A DNA stretch of 64,000 nt from Diphasiastrum complanatum (taxonomy: Eukaryota > Streptophyta > Lycopodiopsida > Lycopodiales > Lycopodiaceae): positions 11,804,234 through 11,868,233 of the forward strand of contig CM055113.1 in assembly GCA_029204225.1 (NCBI GenBank), read 5' to 3'. Both the position numbers and the translations under genes were made by a program. Positions 48,201-58,901 of the stretch are shown here, in pieces. Under the pieces are notes generated by a model. It was given only the letters and a program-made list of their open reading frames with translations. It was not told the DNA's origin and searched no databases. Within the stretch, counting starts at the first letter, position 1, and every line of letters begins with the position of its first letter.

Positions 48201-51200
48201 CTCTCAAAGATTTCTCTTTAAAAATAGATTCACTTATGACACAAGATAGTTGAATTGATTCATGTTGTATTAAACCCTTTCCAAAGATTATGTTTGATTT
48301 CATGTATCTCATATGAAACAAGTTGTGAAAGGTATCCACAAAGAATTCTCTTTCATCACCATAAAGATCATACTTAGGAAGTAGTTTATGGAAGTTATGT
48401 TCAACATTTATGAAATCATCCATAATATTCCTTGATATTATATGTTTCAGTTTCAAATGCATCAAAGAATTGAAATGTTTTTATTCTTCGTATATGGATT
48501 GAGGCACATCTCTTCCAAGTAACTCGTTGAAAAATTCAAGAGAACGTTGACCAACTTTGATTTCTTCATTAATGTCTTCAAGAATGCACAAATCATCATC
48601 ATCCATAAATACAAACCTCTTTTTTTTTCCCTCTTTGCTCACCATATGATCCTTGTCGTCACTGTGGACATGCTCTTCATTTGAATGACTCGCCATAAGT
48701 AGCTATTTTGGTTCTTGTTGCATTTCTTTCACAAAGTTTGTTGATTGTCTTCTTCATCATCTTGAGACAAGTATAGAAAGTTTTAAAGATTCCTCTCAGA
48801 CTTTGTGCATATTCTTTGATTTGGCATTTAGCTTCCACATGATCCATTTTACCACAATAACAACATAGTCCTCTTCTTTGATTCACATTCGAACCATTCT
48901 TGAAGCTACATTTGGATTATATTGACAATGCTTCCCACAGTGTAAGCATTTGCTGGCTACTTTGATAGTGATTTCATGGCAAATGCATGATCTACCACTT
49001 TGCCGCTAGATTTGTATGCTCCCCATCTTGAGTCTCCATGTGATAAAATTATGGAAATTTTATTAATAAGGGGGTTATGTCTTTCCATTAATCTAGTCAC
49101 CATGTTTTGATAAGAGTTCGAGGACAACAACTGTTGAGTGCGATGCTCACCATGTCCACATCCTCGATGAACTCTTGAATTGTAAGTAATTGATTATGTA
49201 TTTTTCTAATTTGTCATAAACTTGTCATCCACGGAAGACACTAGCCAAATTTAATGATGTGAGCACTATGCAGCAAGTTTCAGCTGAGTATAGAGTTGTG
49301 GGGGTAACAAGAGTATTGACAAGATGACACTTACTCGAGGCGTCTTGAATGTATCTCCTAAAGCAAAACCTCTCCAAGTAGACTAGGGAGGCATGGCCCT
49401 TCCCAAGTCTAGATGTAGTTGCATGCCTCATACTGAAAATGGGATCAATGAAAAGTTCTCCCAAGTAAGTGTGGGATTATACCACCTCTAGTGGCTAACT
49501 GACAAATGTAAACTCTTGCCTCTGCATAAAACTCCTGGAAGTGTTGAAGACTATAATCTTGTTCTTCTTGATGTTAACCTCCAAGCTTCCTCTAATACAA
49601 AAGGAATGGAGGCTATATAAATGTCTCTACAATCCCCCTCTAGTTGATGAGACTAGAGTCACATCATCTGCATAAAGTGAAATAGGAATCAATATGTCAC
49701 ACAACCTACATAACAAACTGTTACTCTAATCAAATGAATCAAATGAACCTCTCTAACCCATTGCATATAGTCTCCTAGTCTGTTCTAATACCTGTAGAAT
49801 GTTTCATACAACTTTGCCACAACATGTCCAATCCTGATGGTGCAATAATTATCCAATTTCATGTAGTTGCCACCCTTATGGATGATGTTAGTGCACCAAT
49901 ATGGAGGAAAGCTAGAGATGAAGGCTTTAGACTCAAGGGGTGGTACTTTCCTCCATATGGGAGGAAGGCGTTAGACTCAAGGGGTGGTACTATCAAGCTG
50001 AGATTTCAAGATAGTATTCAAGAACCATTTTGAATGTGCTTTATGTGCCTAACTTGACTAAAAATCTGCTTTCTATTAGTCATATTACTGATTTGGGTCC
50101 TAATGTCACTTTTGATAATGAGTAAAGTTTCTCTGACAATCACTCGTAACTAAGTGCACTTCACTAAACTAGTCACTAAGGACTTGCGCAATGTCGTGCC
50201 ACTCTCTCTTACCTTCGCGACTCAATCTCTATCTAATCTCTATTACTATATGTACTTAGATGTTCAGATCCTAAACATGCTATTTACAAGATGGTTTAAT
50301 GCTAAACTATCTTCAAATGTCGGCCCACAATCATCTGCCACCTCCGTTAGAAGTCACTTCTAATTGTCTTTGAGTTTTGTCCGAATAAGCTCAAATTTCA
50401 TAATGTTCGAGCATGTTCCCTATTCGTAAAGTGTATTGAAAGGATCTGGTGCTGAGAACAACAAACCAGCTGACACACCACTCGAACCTGGGTTAAAAAT
50501 GTCCAAAGGTCAATGTCCTCAGATTTTCAAAGAAAGAATTGAAATGAGTAATTTTTTTAATCATTCAGTCATAGGATGTTTGATGTATGCCATGGTTTTT
50601 GTACCAGACCAGACATAACGTGTGCTATCAATAATCTTAGCCAGCTTACGACTAACCCATGTGAAATGCATTGGAAAGCATTGTTAAGGGTGCTTCATCA
50701 CATCCAGGATACAGAGAAATTTTTGTATCTGTTATGGTGACTCAAATCTTGCTGCACCGAATGTTTTATTAGCATACACAGATGCAGACTGGGCGGGAGA
50801 CATTGACAACATGAAATCAACCTCAGGATTAGTTGTCATGCTCAACAATGGACCAATATCATGATAGTTGCTCTTTCATCTACGGAATCAGAGTATGTGG
50901 CAACATAGGTAGTTTTCAAGTGATGTTGGTTCACCTCAACAATCTCCAACAATTGTTTCCAATGCTAATCTAAGTTGCATTGCACTTACCCTCAATTCGA
51001 GATTCCACTCACGGAGCAAGTGTATAGAAATCAGATTCCATGAGAAAGTGTAGCAGAAGCAGATCTTGTTGGAGCATTGCAGAAGTGAAGACAATGTTGC
51101 ATATGCCTTCACCAAATTCCTGCCCAAAGACATCTCAGATTTATTTCATTATGAAATCTTAGAATTCAAATTTTCTTAAATCCTCACTAAGGGAGAGTTT

Positions 51201-52678
51201 CTTGGAATATCATTAGTAATGATGATCTAGGAAAACACTTGTACAATTTCTATTTTTCCAAGAGCACAATCCATTAAGTTTCATATGGTCTATAGAATAA
51301 CATGTAAATTTGCACAGTCAAGATCCGACAAAAGTTTGAACATTTTGAAATTCGAATTGGTTTCAACAAAATTGAAAAGTGTTGAAGGATGTTCAAAGGC
51401 ATTTGAACGATTGTCAAAGGATGTTCGAAGACACTCGAACTTTGGCCGAACATGCTTAAACAAAATGAAATTCGAGCTTATTTGAACAAAATTTGAAGAA
51501 AGTTCAGAAGTGGCTTCTAACAGAAAAACAACCAAAAGTACCATATCTTCAGCGGATCATATAGCGATGGTGACAGATGAACGTGAGCCGTCATTTAAAG
51601 GTAGTTTAGCATTAAACCATCTTGCAAATAGCATGTTTTGGATCTGCACGTGTAACTGCATATAGTAGCAAAGAGATCAAGTAGAGACCAAGTCGCAAAA
51701 GCAAGATCGGTGCGATAGTGCTAAAGTCCTTAGTGACTAGTTTATTAAAGTGCACTTAATTATGAGCGATTGTCAGTGCAATTTTTATGTTCATTTTTCA
51801 GTAATCAAATCTCTATTCTGTGGTTTCAACATATGTTGCTATTACTTCCATGTGTGATTACTTTTGTTGGAATGTGCTTTTGTCGAACACAAGTTAATCA
51901 GTTTTGAATATTAGAATTCGTCAGTCCCTGAAGGCATAGATTGTTTGTTCTTCTGCTTTTGATCTATGCAGAAGATAGACATTCGTTTGATTCTGTACTT
52001 GTCTGTCTTTTGATAATTCTTTCCACAAGGAATGAATGATCAGATAAAGTTTATGTGTCTTCTGCTAGAATTAGCATTGTTATATTATAGATGGTACTAG
52101 TTTGTCTAGAACTTTTCACCCAGTTAGCAAGTGGCTTCTAAAATCCATAAAAGCTTTTGCTTGAGGTCTTGGAGGAGTTCTCGTTTTGGCATGGCCCATA
52201 AACTAAACAGGGTGGTTTTTGTGACCTGGAGGCTGTTTCTGATCAGGTGTTTTGTAGAACATACAGAAAGTTGTATATTTTCTCGTTATTTTTTTGACGA
52301 TGAGAGTCAAATTTCCCAAATAATCAATAACATGCAAAATTCTGTCTGGAGAAAGGCAGCTCCTGTTGATATAGTAGATGTTCTTTGCCATTCTCGATTT
52401 CTCTGGTCTTTCAGCCCACAAGGTTATGAAGAATATTTCTGTCCAAAGAACATTCTCCTTCTGCATTAGCCTGATGATGTCCATGAGCTATACGACCCAT
52501 GCTTTTGGTATCTTTTATATGTATGCTCCATGCTCATCATTTATGCCTTCACTGATGTGTTTATATATTATGATGTTAGAGTGATGTGCAAGCTCTTGCT
52601 CAAGCAGTAGACATTTCAAGGCAAGCTGCAGTGGACAGCCTACGGTACACCAATGGTGATCTTAATACTGCCATGAAG
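39284..52678 (+). CDS. CTLH/CRA-domain RanBPM-like protein, 3' part outside window
   Basis: Resembles Arabidopsis At5g66810 (Ran-binding protein in the microtubule-organising centre type), from memory. CTLH/CRA proteins act as scaffolds, notably in GID/CTLH ubiquitin ligases; this one's own role is not established here. Exons: 39284-39529, 39771-39872, 45308-45388, 47735-47844, 47957-48092, 52580-52678, all with GT-AG borders and consistent phase. Start: MEAAQVNWDLLDALVLNY at 39284, preferred over the upstream in-frame ATG at 39203 because it fits the remembered family start and follows an acceptor-like CACACCAG. CTLH is encoded by exons 1-2 and CRA by exons 3-5 (EAYEEFKRILLALIYDE, then LRYLIRLHN). 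Exon 6 (VQALAQAVDISRQAAVDSLR) looks UBA-like. No stop occurs in any exon. The next exon is not found up to 64000, so the intron exceeds 11 kb. Confidence 0.9.
40940..41745 (+). pseudogene. Copia integrase-region fragment in gene 2 intron 2
   Basis: Decayed copia sequence: HEKFRHLNSNSLQVL, HHHFCEGCVFGKHDT (pre-integrase), ILELVHTDC, then the C-terminal integrase stretch with YLRVFGIIAYAYIPK, RSKLDSKTTKCLMLGYN and GYKGYMLYD. Several stops. It abuts the 5' LTR of the next copia element, so the two may be nested or both parts of one rearranged element. Confidence 0.85.
42174..44150. other. Interior of the copia element, unidentified
   Basis: Two overlapping frames near 42624-42982 (one containing RVVDQDGSECKFFIDRRSLE) stay open for about 95 codons but match nothing I know. 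The position calls for gag, yet no zinc knuckle or Gag motif is visible. Confidence 0.35.
44160..44850 (+). pseudogene. Copia RNase H in gene 2 intron 2
   Basis: LVGSLIYLMSTQSYIAYAV, KTTKRILRYIKGTLRFGI and YGDVDWAEDVEDRR are followed, after a shift, by SSSKKQPTIALLSIEAEYRA, VLYCFNQSCIKLAK and LKHIEIHFIREKL. One catalytic Asp of the usual YCDNQS motif has become Phe (YCFNQS). It ends in FESFRELLGV just before the purine tract. Confidence 0.9.
45389..47734. other. Intron 3 of the CTLH/CRA gene, nothing recognised
   Basis: 2.3 kb, T-rich on the sense strand as plant introns usually are, with no transposon domain. It ends in the acceptor GTTTAGTAG. Confidence 0.6.
48480..48895 (-). pseudogene. 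Zinc-knuckle Gag-like fragment in gene 2 intron 5
   Basis: The minus-strand frame at 48677-48886 has a CCHC knuckle, CCYCGKMDHVEAKC (C-x2-C-x4-H-x4-C). The adjoining frame 48481-48696 is acidic and Lys-rich (EEHVHSDDKDHMVSKEGKKK). This is the composition of a copia Gag C-terminus. A further frame to 48100 contains FHNLFHMRYMKSNIIFGKGL, which fits the following region of such a polyprotein. The assignment to copia is likely but not certain. Confidence 0.55.
49225..49895 (-). pseudogene. LINE (L1-type) reverse transcriptase remnant
   Basis: Read on the minus strand: PIHKGGNYMKLDNYCTIRI (RT motif of non-LTR elements), LYADDVTLVSS (catalytic YADD, near 49650), LHSFCIRGSLEVNIKKNKII, then SMRHATTSRLGKGHASLVYL and TLVTPTTLYSAE, the conserved C-terminal part after the RT. 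It has frameshifts and stops. No endonuclease, poly-A tail or target duplication is visible. It is the only LINE piece seen in the window. Confidence 0.85.
49990..51195 (+). pseudogene. Copia relic in gene 2 intron 5
   Basis: Pre-integrase text lies at about 50030-50115 (NVLYVPNLTKNLLSISHIT after one shift). Integrase and reverse transcriptase are missing. RNase H follows at 50440-50870 (NKPADTPLEPGLKMSKGQC, SVIGCLMYAMVFV, YTDADWAGDIDNMKSTSG). A purine tract AAGGGAGAG (about 51188) precedes a probable LTR start (TTTCTTGGAATATC). A 240-bp sequence separates the two coding parts and recurs inverted at 51545-51790. Confidence 0.85.
50112..50355 (+). repeat. Long inverted repeat, left arm
   Basis: The arm starts CTGACAATCACTCGTAACTA and runs about 240 bp. 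Its reverse complement is at 51545-51790. Shared blocks include AAACTAGTCACTAAGGACTT, AAACATGCTATTT and CAAGATGGTTTAATGCTAAA. It could be the terminal repeat of a Mutator-type element or one of two opposite copies of a MITE. Confidence 0.8.
51545..51790 (-). repeat. Long inverted repeat, right arm
   Basis: Reverse complement of 50112-50355, with moderate divergence. It ends ..GAGCGATTGTCAGTG at about 51779. The flanking bases of the two arms do not show a clear target duplication. Confidence 0.8.
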
Positions 52679-54059
52679 GTGAACATTTCACACTGTATCT
52701 GTACCATATGTATATTAATGTCGCCCCTGTTTTTGATACCAATTTCTTGCTATATTTAGCTTTTCATAGCTTTCAGTAGTTTATCTATGAAGTTTTTGAT
52801 CTTAATATGTGTTAACTTCTAAGTTGTGCATGGTTTTCAATCAAATCTCATGCGCGAGTTCAGAACTCGCAAGATATTTTGAAGAATAAGGTTTGCCTTG
52901 CTGTGGAAGGTTATTGAGATAAAGCAGTATCACAGGGGAAGTGCAGTGGTAATTCTTTTAGTATTGTATGCACTAAATTTTAGGGAAGTGCTGTGGTGAT
53001 TCTTTTAGTATTGTATGCACTAAATTTTGTATCTAAGTGCAAGCCGTTTGAGTTGGGCTCTTTTGGAAAATGAGACATAGAAAGTTGCAGTCATAGTAAT
53101 GAACTCTCCTAGCCAATGTACTTCACATGACATCCTCTACTTTTGCAAGGCAACAATGTTTTTTTTATCAATGTTTTCTCTTCTTGTCACAGTATTTGAG
53201 CAGTTATGGGTGGGAGATGACGTCCGTTAAATCGTTATCATTCATATTGGAGTGGTTATAATGTGATATTGGCCCCACCATCTATCAAAATCAGATTGAG
53301 CCCTTTTGGGACCTAATCATCAATAAGATCACTTTATGGAAAAGCTTGAGTGGGTTGCCCACCAGATGGCCTCTCAGTTATAGTACAATCTAGTTAGAGG
53401 ATTATCTTTCTTGCTAAGTCCAGCAGGCTTCTAGAAGGTTTTTCCTAACAACATCTCATATCAACGGAGTATACTGCAGGAAGAGTTATCTGCTCGTTTG
53501 GATTAGCATACTCTATCTAATGTAACTCCTTTGCAGAGTTGTCTAGCCAAGCCATAGTAGTAACCAAACATGTTTGTAAATGGGGTCATTGAAACCTTAT
53601 CAAGTTTGAAAGGTCAAGCGTTTTCTGTGCCATTTGCTCCTAATGGTCCTGATTGGGGGTGTGCAAAGAAGACTCAGCCCGATGCAAGGTTTAGCTATGA
53701 TTTGTGAATGGAAGGCATCTTGTTTTACTTCATTGGATATAATTTGTATGTAAATATCATGCATTCTTGAACCTCTAGTGTCCAACTGCATTCGACGGTG
53801 AAAATTGAAATGCAGTTTTTGAACAAAGAGTTCATTGTTGCATATATCTCCTGGAAATTTTTATTATATCAAATAAGACACTTCAGTATTCAATGCTTTA
53901 GAATGTGGTAAAAATGGGTTAAAACATCTGGAGCACTGTTCAAAACTATCGAATTAACTATTTATTGTATCAATGCTGTACATGATTCATACTGCCTAGG
54001 CTACATTTGAGTTTTCTCCTGAGAAGAAACCTTTTATTCTTTTCATATTCTAATTGTTA
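52679..54059. other. Intron 6 of the CTLH/CRA gene, nothing recognised
   Basis: Contains a short tandem duplication near 52940-53030 (AGTGCAGTGGTAATTCTTTT and AGTGCTGTGGTGATTCTTTT, each followed by AGTATTGTATGCACTAAATT). No exon of the gene and no transposon domain is seen. Confidence 0.5.
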
Positions 54060-54700
54060 TGCAGATCTCTTGGTTTCAGATGGCTGCAGGCTATGTTCAT
54101 AAGAAATCTGGACATCAATAGATTTTCATAAACAAACGGGCTGCATGCAATTTCGTTTTGAACTACCTTTTTCTAAAACTGTTTTTATGCATAAAATTTA
54201 ACCGATCAAACTACTGTAACTCTTAGTACCAGATTTCCAGACATGCAAAGTGACTCATAGATGACTTTTTCATAGTGAACATGCATAGTGTTGCTTGACT
54301 TTCCAACATGCATTCAAAACATTTTAAATTTTGTGCAAATTTTGAGCTAAAAGTTGCCAAAACTTCCCACGATATTAACTTTGGCTATAGAGCGCCAAAT
54401 TGGTCGCTGTAAAGCATAGTATAGAGGTAGAGTAGGTTAGCAAATGCCACCTAGGCTTTACACGTGTGAGGTGTTAGGGCCAGAATAAACTGTAGGAGGG
54501 CGCACTTTTTCAAGGAAAAATCACATCTCGGCCTTGCATGCCATCAAACGGAGATTACAAGCAGCCTACTAAGGTTCATCGGAGAGAAGTAGAAGCTCCT
54601 ATCAGGTTCAGCAAAGATCAGTAGGCTCAGATCCATCAAAAAATTGATTTTAGGAGGGCGCCTACTTGCAAAACTCTGGTGAATTGTTGTCTAAGCCTCC
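54060..54700 (+). repeat. Dispersed 0.6-kb repeat, copy 2
   Basis: Partner of 38450-39090, same orientation. It retains the landmarks CCAGACATGCAAAGTGA, GGAGGGCGC, TACAAGCAGCCTA and GTAGGCTCAGATCCATCAAA. It is not flanked by gag or pol here, which argues that the repeat may be an element in its own right. Confidence 0.75.
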
Positions 54701-55027
54701 CACCCCAAATTGGGTGCATGAGGGCTTGAATTGGAGGCAATCACACCCATCTTTCAGACTGTATACAGGTTCAGAGGTTTCAGCTACTTTACAAAGAGTT
54801 ATTCATGCCCAAAAATCATCAAAAATACACTAAGTTTTGAGACCTTTAACAATAACCATTGCCCACCAAACTTGTTCCCAGCCTTTGGAGAGCTTCATTG
54901 CACCTCTTAGCATGTGCATGCAACGTTTTGTGCAAAGATATTGAGTCAAACTCCCACAAAAGTGAAAAAACCATGTATTTTGACCAAATTTTGACTTTTT
55001 TGGCATATTTTGATGGAAGTGCCAAAG

Positions 55028-55380
55028 TGTTACAATCCTAATTACTGCTAACCTCCAGGTGACCGAACGGTTCACGTTCCACCCCGCCGTAGGACCCTAA
55101 TCCGGGTTCACCCATTGTGCCCTGGCCTGTGACCGTATCAAGCTGGATCCGACCTCCCTCCCAGACGGCGTCCCATACCATCGCCTAGGCTCTCAGCCAT
55201 CTCCTGCCTCATGCTAGCAAACATCCTGGCCGTGCACACGCTCTCCATCCACCTCCTCCTAGGTAGACAGAATGTGGATGGCAACTGAGCCTTCCTCCCC
55301 TTGTATACCTCCAAGGAAAGAGACTCCAAGCCATGTGCACACCTAGATCCTGACACGTGGCAACCATGCAGGTTCACGAG
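55028..55380 (-). repeat. Truncated 3' LTR of chromovirus D
   Basis: Matches 60683-61052 of the 5' LTR apart from a few substitutions and the 17-bp gap, then stops at GGTTCACGAG, where the element's coding region begins. Confidence 0.92.
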
Positions 55381-55381
55381 T

Positions 55382-56050
55382 CTAAGGAAGGAATCCAGGG
55401 AATCTCAGTTTAAGGTCATGTTCCTTTTCCCAAGTATCATCATCCTCGGAACTTCCTTTCCAACGAATCAAGTACTCAGTTACCTGCCGGTTCCTGAGCC
55501 CACGTTGACGTACATCAACAATGGCCTGTGGTTCAGTAGGTACAAAGGATGATAGGTCCTCTAGCTGAACTAAGTCCTCCTGAGGCATCAAGTCATCCTT
55601 TCCACCAAGTCGTTCCTTTAAATGACTAATGCGAAAAACTGGATGTACCTTAACACCTTGAGGAAGTTCTAGCTGATACGCATTCCGATGGAGTTTCTTT
55701 ACTATACGGAATGGCCCTCCGTAACGAGGTGATAACTTAGGACATTTCCCAGTCTTTAATACCTTAGAGTCTTTTGGGATTCTAAGATATATCGAAGCCC
55801 CCTCCTCGTAAACCCTAGGTTGTCGCTTTTGATTAGCGTAAAACTGGGCTCTATCCTGAGCCGTTTTTACGTTTTCGCGAGCAACAAGCAACATATCTTG
55901 CATATCATGCAGGAAATCTACTGCTGCCTCAACCTTGAGGCCTTTGAGGCCCACTGAAATGGGAGCCCTAGGCTGGAAACCATACATCAGAGAAAATGGA
56001 CTAAAACTCGTCGCTGAGTGCTTTGCGCTGTTATACGCAAACTCAATCAT
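55382..56050 (-). pseudogene. Integrase C-terminus and chromodomain of element D
   Basis: A 222-codon frame: MIEFAYNSAKHSATSFSPF (end of integrase core), YLRIPKDSKVLKTGK, HPVFRISHLKERLGGKDD, then the chromodomain EYLIRWKGSSEDDDTWEKE. This C-terminal half is intact and better preserved than the equivalent in element A. Confidence 0.9.
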
Positions 56051-56725
56051 TGGAAGGTACCTTTCCCAATCCGACTATCTTCTGGAAACATATGCCCGAA
56101 GCATATCTTCCATAGACTGGTTTGTCCTCTCTGTTTGACCATCCGATTCAGGATGATCTGATTACCCCAAACTTAAAGTGGTCTCTAATTTCTCAAAGAC
56201 CGTTTGCCAGAATTTGCCAGTGAACTTTGGATCTCGATCACTAACAATGTCATTCGGCAAACCAAACAACCTGAACAACTTTTTCACGAAAAGCTGTGCA
56301 AGTTCAGAAGCTTTGACAGTTTGCTTGGTTGGTATGAATTGCGCCACCTATCAACTATTACCCAAATGGCATCATTTTGCTTCCCTGTCCGAGGTAGCCA
56401 CAAAGTCCATGGAAATGCTTTCCCACTTTCTTTCGGGAATTCCCAAGGGCATTAACAAACCAGCTGCCTTAAGTCTTTCAGCTTTGTTAACTTGGCATTG
56501 CGCACACTTGCGAACATATGCCTCCACTTGACTTTTTAAATTTGGCCAGTAAAAGTTCCTTTTTACTAAGTCAAGCGTCCTTTGAGCGCCAGGGTGCCCT
56601 GCACACGGGCTGTCATGACATTCATGCAGGATTTGGGCCCTTATATCATCATTTTCTGGCACACAAACTTTTCCATTCCGGAAAAGCAATCCATTCCTAA
56701 TGGAATAGTTTCTTTGTATCTTGTC
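56051..56725 (-). pseudogene. Integrase core of element D, interrupted
   Basis: Zinc-binding part at 56372-56689 (ILHECHDSPCAGHPGAQRT, VRKCAQCQVNKAERL) and ISMDFVATSD. A shift near 56350 leads to IVSDRDPKFTGKFWQTVFE (56162-56347). An in-frame TAA near 56160 precedes the DGQTER-type region. The catalytic D, D and E positions are recognisable. Confidence 0.88.
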
Positions 56726-57756
56726 CTAAGGAGAAATCTTGGAATCCTGCATTCCAAGCTCATCACTAGATCTAGAAGAACCTGCCAGGACGTCTAGCCA
56801 AATACGACCGAAGTACCTATCGGTCTTACACAAATCTCTTAAGGACAGATACAACTCAGATTGGATCTCAGAAAAGCTTAACTGATTAAACTCTCCAATC
56901 CAGCTTAAGGCATCCGCGACACTATTAGAAGTACCCTTTCGGTAGTCAATGTCATAATGAAATTCTTGGAGCATCTCTGACCATCTGGCCTTACGACCCC
57001 TAAGGTCGACCGCATCGTTAATATACTTTAACACTTGATGGTCAGTAACTATAGTAAACTGGGAGCCATACAAATAATGTCTCCAAACTTTCAGGGCATG
57101 AATAACAACAAAAAGTTCCTTGTCATAGGTGGAATATCGCCTTTGAGCAGGGTCCAACTTTTCGCTTTCAAAAGCTACCGGTCTACCATTCTGATATAGG
57201 ACTCCGCCTATAGCATAGTCACTGGCATCCGTTTCAAGTACATACGGCTTGTTAGGATCCACTATGTGTAAAATAGGCGCTGTAGTTACACAGTATTTGA
57301 GGTTCTCAAAACTGTGATTCAACTCTTCAGTCCAAGTAACCGGAGGACTGAACTTACTGTGCCGGCTAACTCTTTTAGGCCCCCTGAGGACATTCGTCAA
57401 GGCCAATGCAATTAATGCATAGTTCAAGATGAATCTATGAAAAAATCTCGTAAAGCTCAAAAAGGACTTAACCTCCCGGATGGTTTTAGGGATAGGCCAT
57501 TCACGTACTTGTCGGACTTTATTTGGGTCAATTTCCAACCCATGGCCCAAAATGATGTGACCAAGGTATAACAACCTTTTTGGAAGAACACACATTTGGA
57601 CTCCTTGGCAAAAAGCTTCTCCTGTGTAAGTAACTTTAAGACAATCCTGAGATGCTCCTCATGCTCCTCCAAGGTCTCACTATAGATGAGAATATCATGT
57701 AAGTAGACTATTACGAACTTTCCCAGATATGGACGAAGAAGATCGTTCATCATCTG
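56726..57756 (-). pseudogene. RT C-terminus and RNase H of element D
   Basis: In the segment 57457-57753 the reverse transcriptase catalytic box reads VIVYLHDILIYS: the first Asp of the invariant pair is His (a GAT to CAT type change), so the enzyme should be dead. A shift near 57595 leads to the thumb region and RNase H (LETDASDYAIGGVLYQ, YSTYDKELFVVIHALK, VTDHQVLKYI). Confidence 0.92.
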
Positions 57757-58242
57757 TTAAAAAGTCGCTGGAGCATTTGTCAAGCCAAATGGTAAAACCA
57801 AAAATTCATAATGGCCGTACCTAGTTCTAAACCCGGTTTTTTCAACATCCTCAGTCTTTATGCGAATCTGATGATACCCTGATCTCAAATCGATTTTGGT
57901 GAAGTACTTTGTACCATGCAATCGATCAACCAGCTCATCCATTCGCAGCAAGGGATAACGGTTTTTAATCGTTAATTTATTCAACTTTTTAAAGTCCACA
58001 CAAAGACGAGTACCTCCGTCTTTTTTATCAACAAGGAGCACATGTGCCCCCCAGGGAGATTTACTAGGCCTAACATGGCCCATCTTAAGGTAATTTTGCA
58101 GTTGCCTATAAACCTCATCCTCTTTGGTAGTACTCATCCTATATGGATACAGTGATATAGGAGAACTACCAGGAGTCAGTTTAATACCATGGTCAACACC
58201 CCTAGAGGGGGGAAGATCCTCAGGAAGCTGCTCGGGAAACAC
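57757..58242 (-). pseudogene. RT N-terminal half of element D
   Basis: [38 protein letters not shown] and [15 protein letters not shown], ending at a TAA within the FQQM motif (57757). Fingers and palm motifs are well conserved. Confidence 0.9.
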
Positions 58243-58901
58243 ATCGTTAAATTCTTGTCTAAGTTTTTCAAAATTTCACCTTCTGGTGAGTTTTCTTGCT
58301 TTAGGTTATTAGACATTAGTTCCATTTGGAGATTGTAAAATTGCAAACTGCATTCTTCATGGTAAGTAAAATCTTTTAACCAACATAAATAAGAATTGCA
58401 ATCAACAACATCCATACATTTAACAGTTTCCAAAGCAGAAAGCATATACGGAGTAGAAATATCAACATTTCCATTCAATTCTATGAGTGAGCCGTTATGT
58501 AAGAACGACAAACTGTGTGTTACATAGTTTTTCTTCATAGACTCGTTCCTCTCATAGAACCACTCCTTACCAAGTATAACATCTACCCTATCTAGATTCA
58601 TAATATGAAAGTCTAATTTGTTTTTATAGGCTTGAATCTCTATTGGTAGACGTGGGACTATCCGGTCCCAAACTTGGCTTTCTGCTCCAGTTGCCAGCTT
58701 CACTGTGTATCGGTGGTCACTTTGCCTTGTTTCCACCTTCAGCTTCTGCAACAAATTAGCGTTAATAAAATTATGTGTGGAACTATTGTCAAATAAAACA
58801 GTTACGGCTTGCCCACCCACAACCCCCTTCATCCGAATGAGGTCATGAGGGCCAAAAACAGCCGTATTAAAACAACAATGCTCACACAGAATTACCAGCA
58901 A
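58176..58901 (-). pseudogene. Aspartic protease of element D
   Basis: The active site reads VLFDNSSTHNFINANLLQKL where the family has D-S/T-G, so Gly is changed to Ser and the site is probably impaired. The downstream IMNLDRVDVILGKEWF is conserved. The frame overlaps the start of the RT frame because of a shift. Confidence 0.85.

Noticed and set aside
55138-55377. Open frame repeated almost identically at 60809-61036
   Set aside because: Both copies lie within the LTRs of chromovirus D; the match reflects the direct repeat, not a gene.
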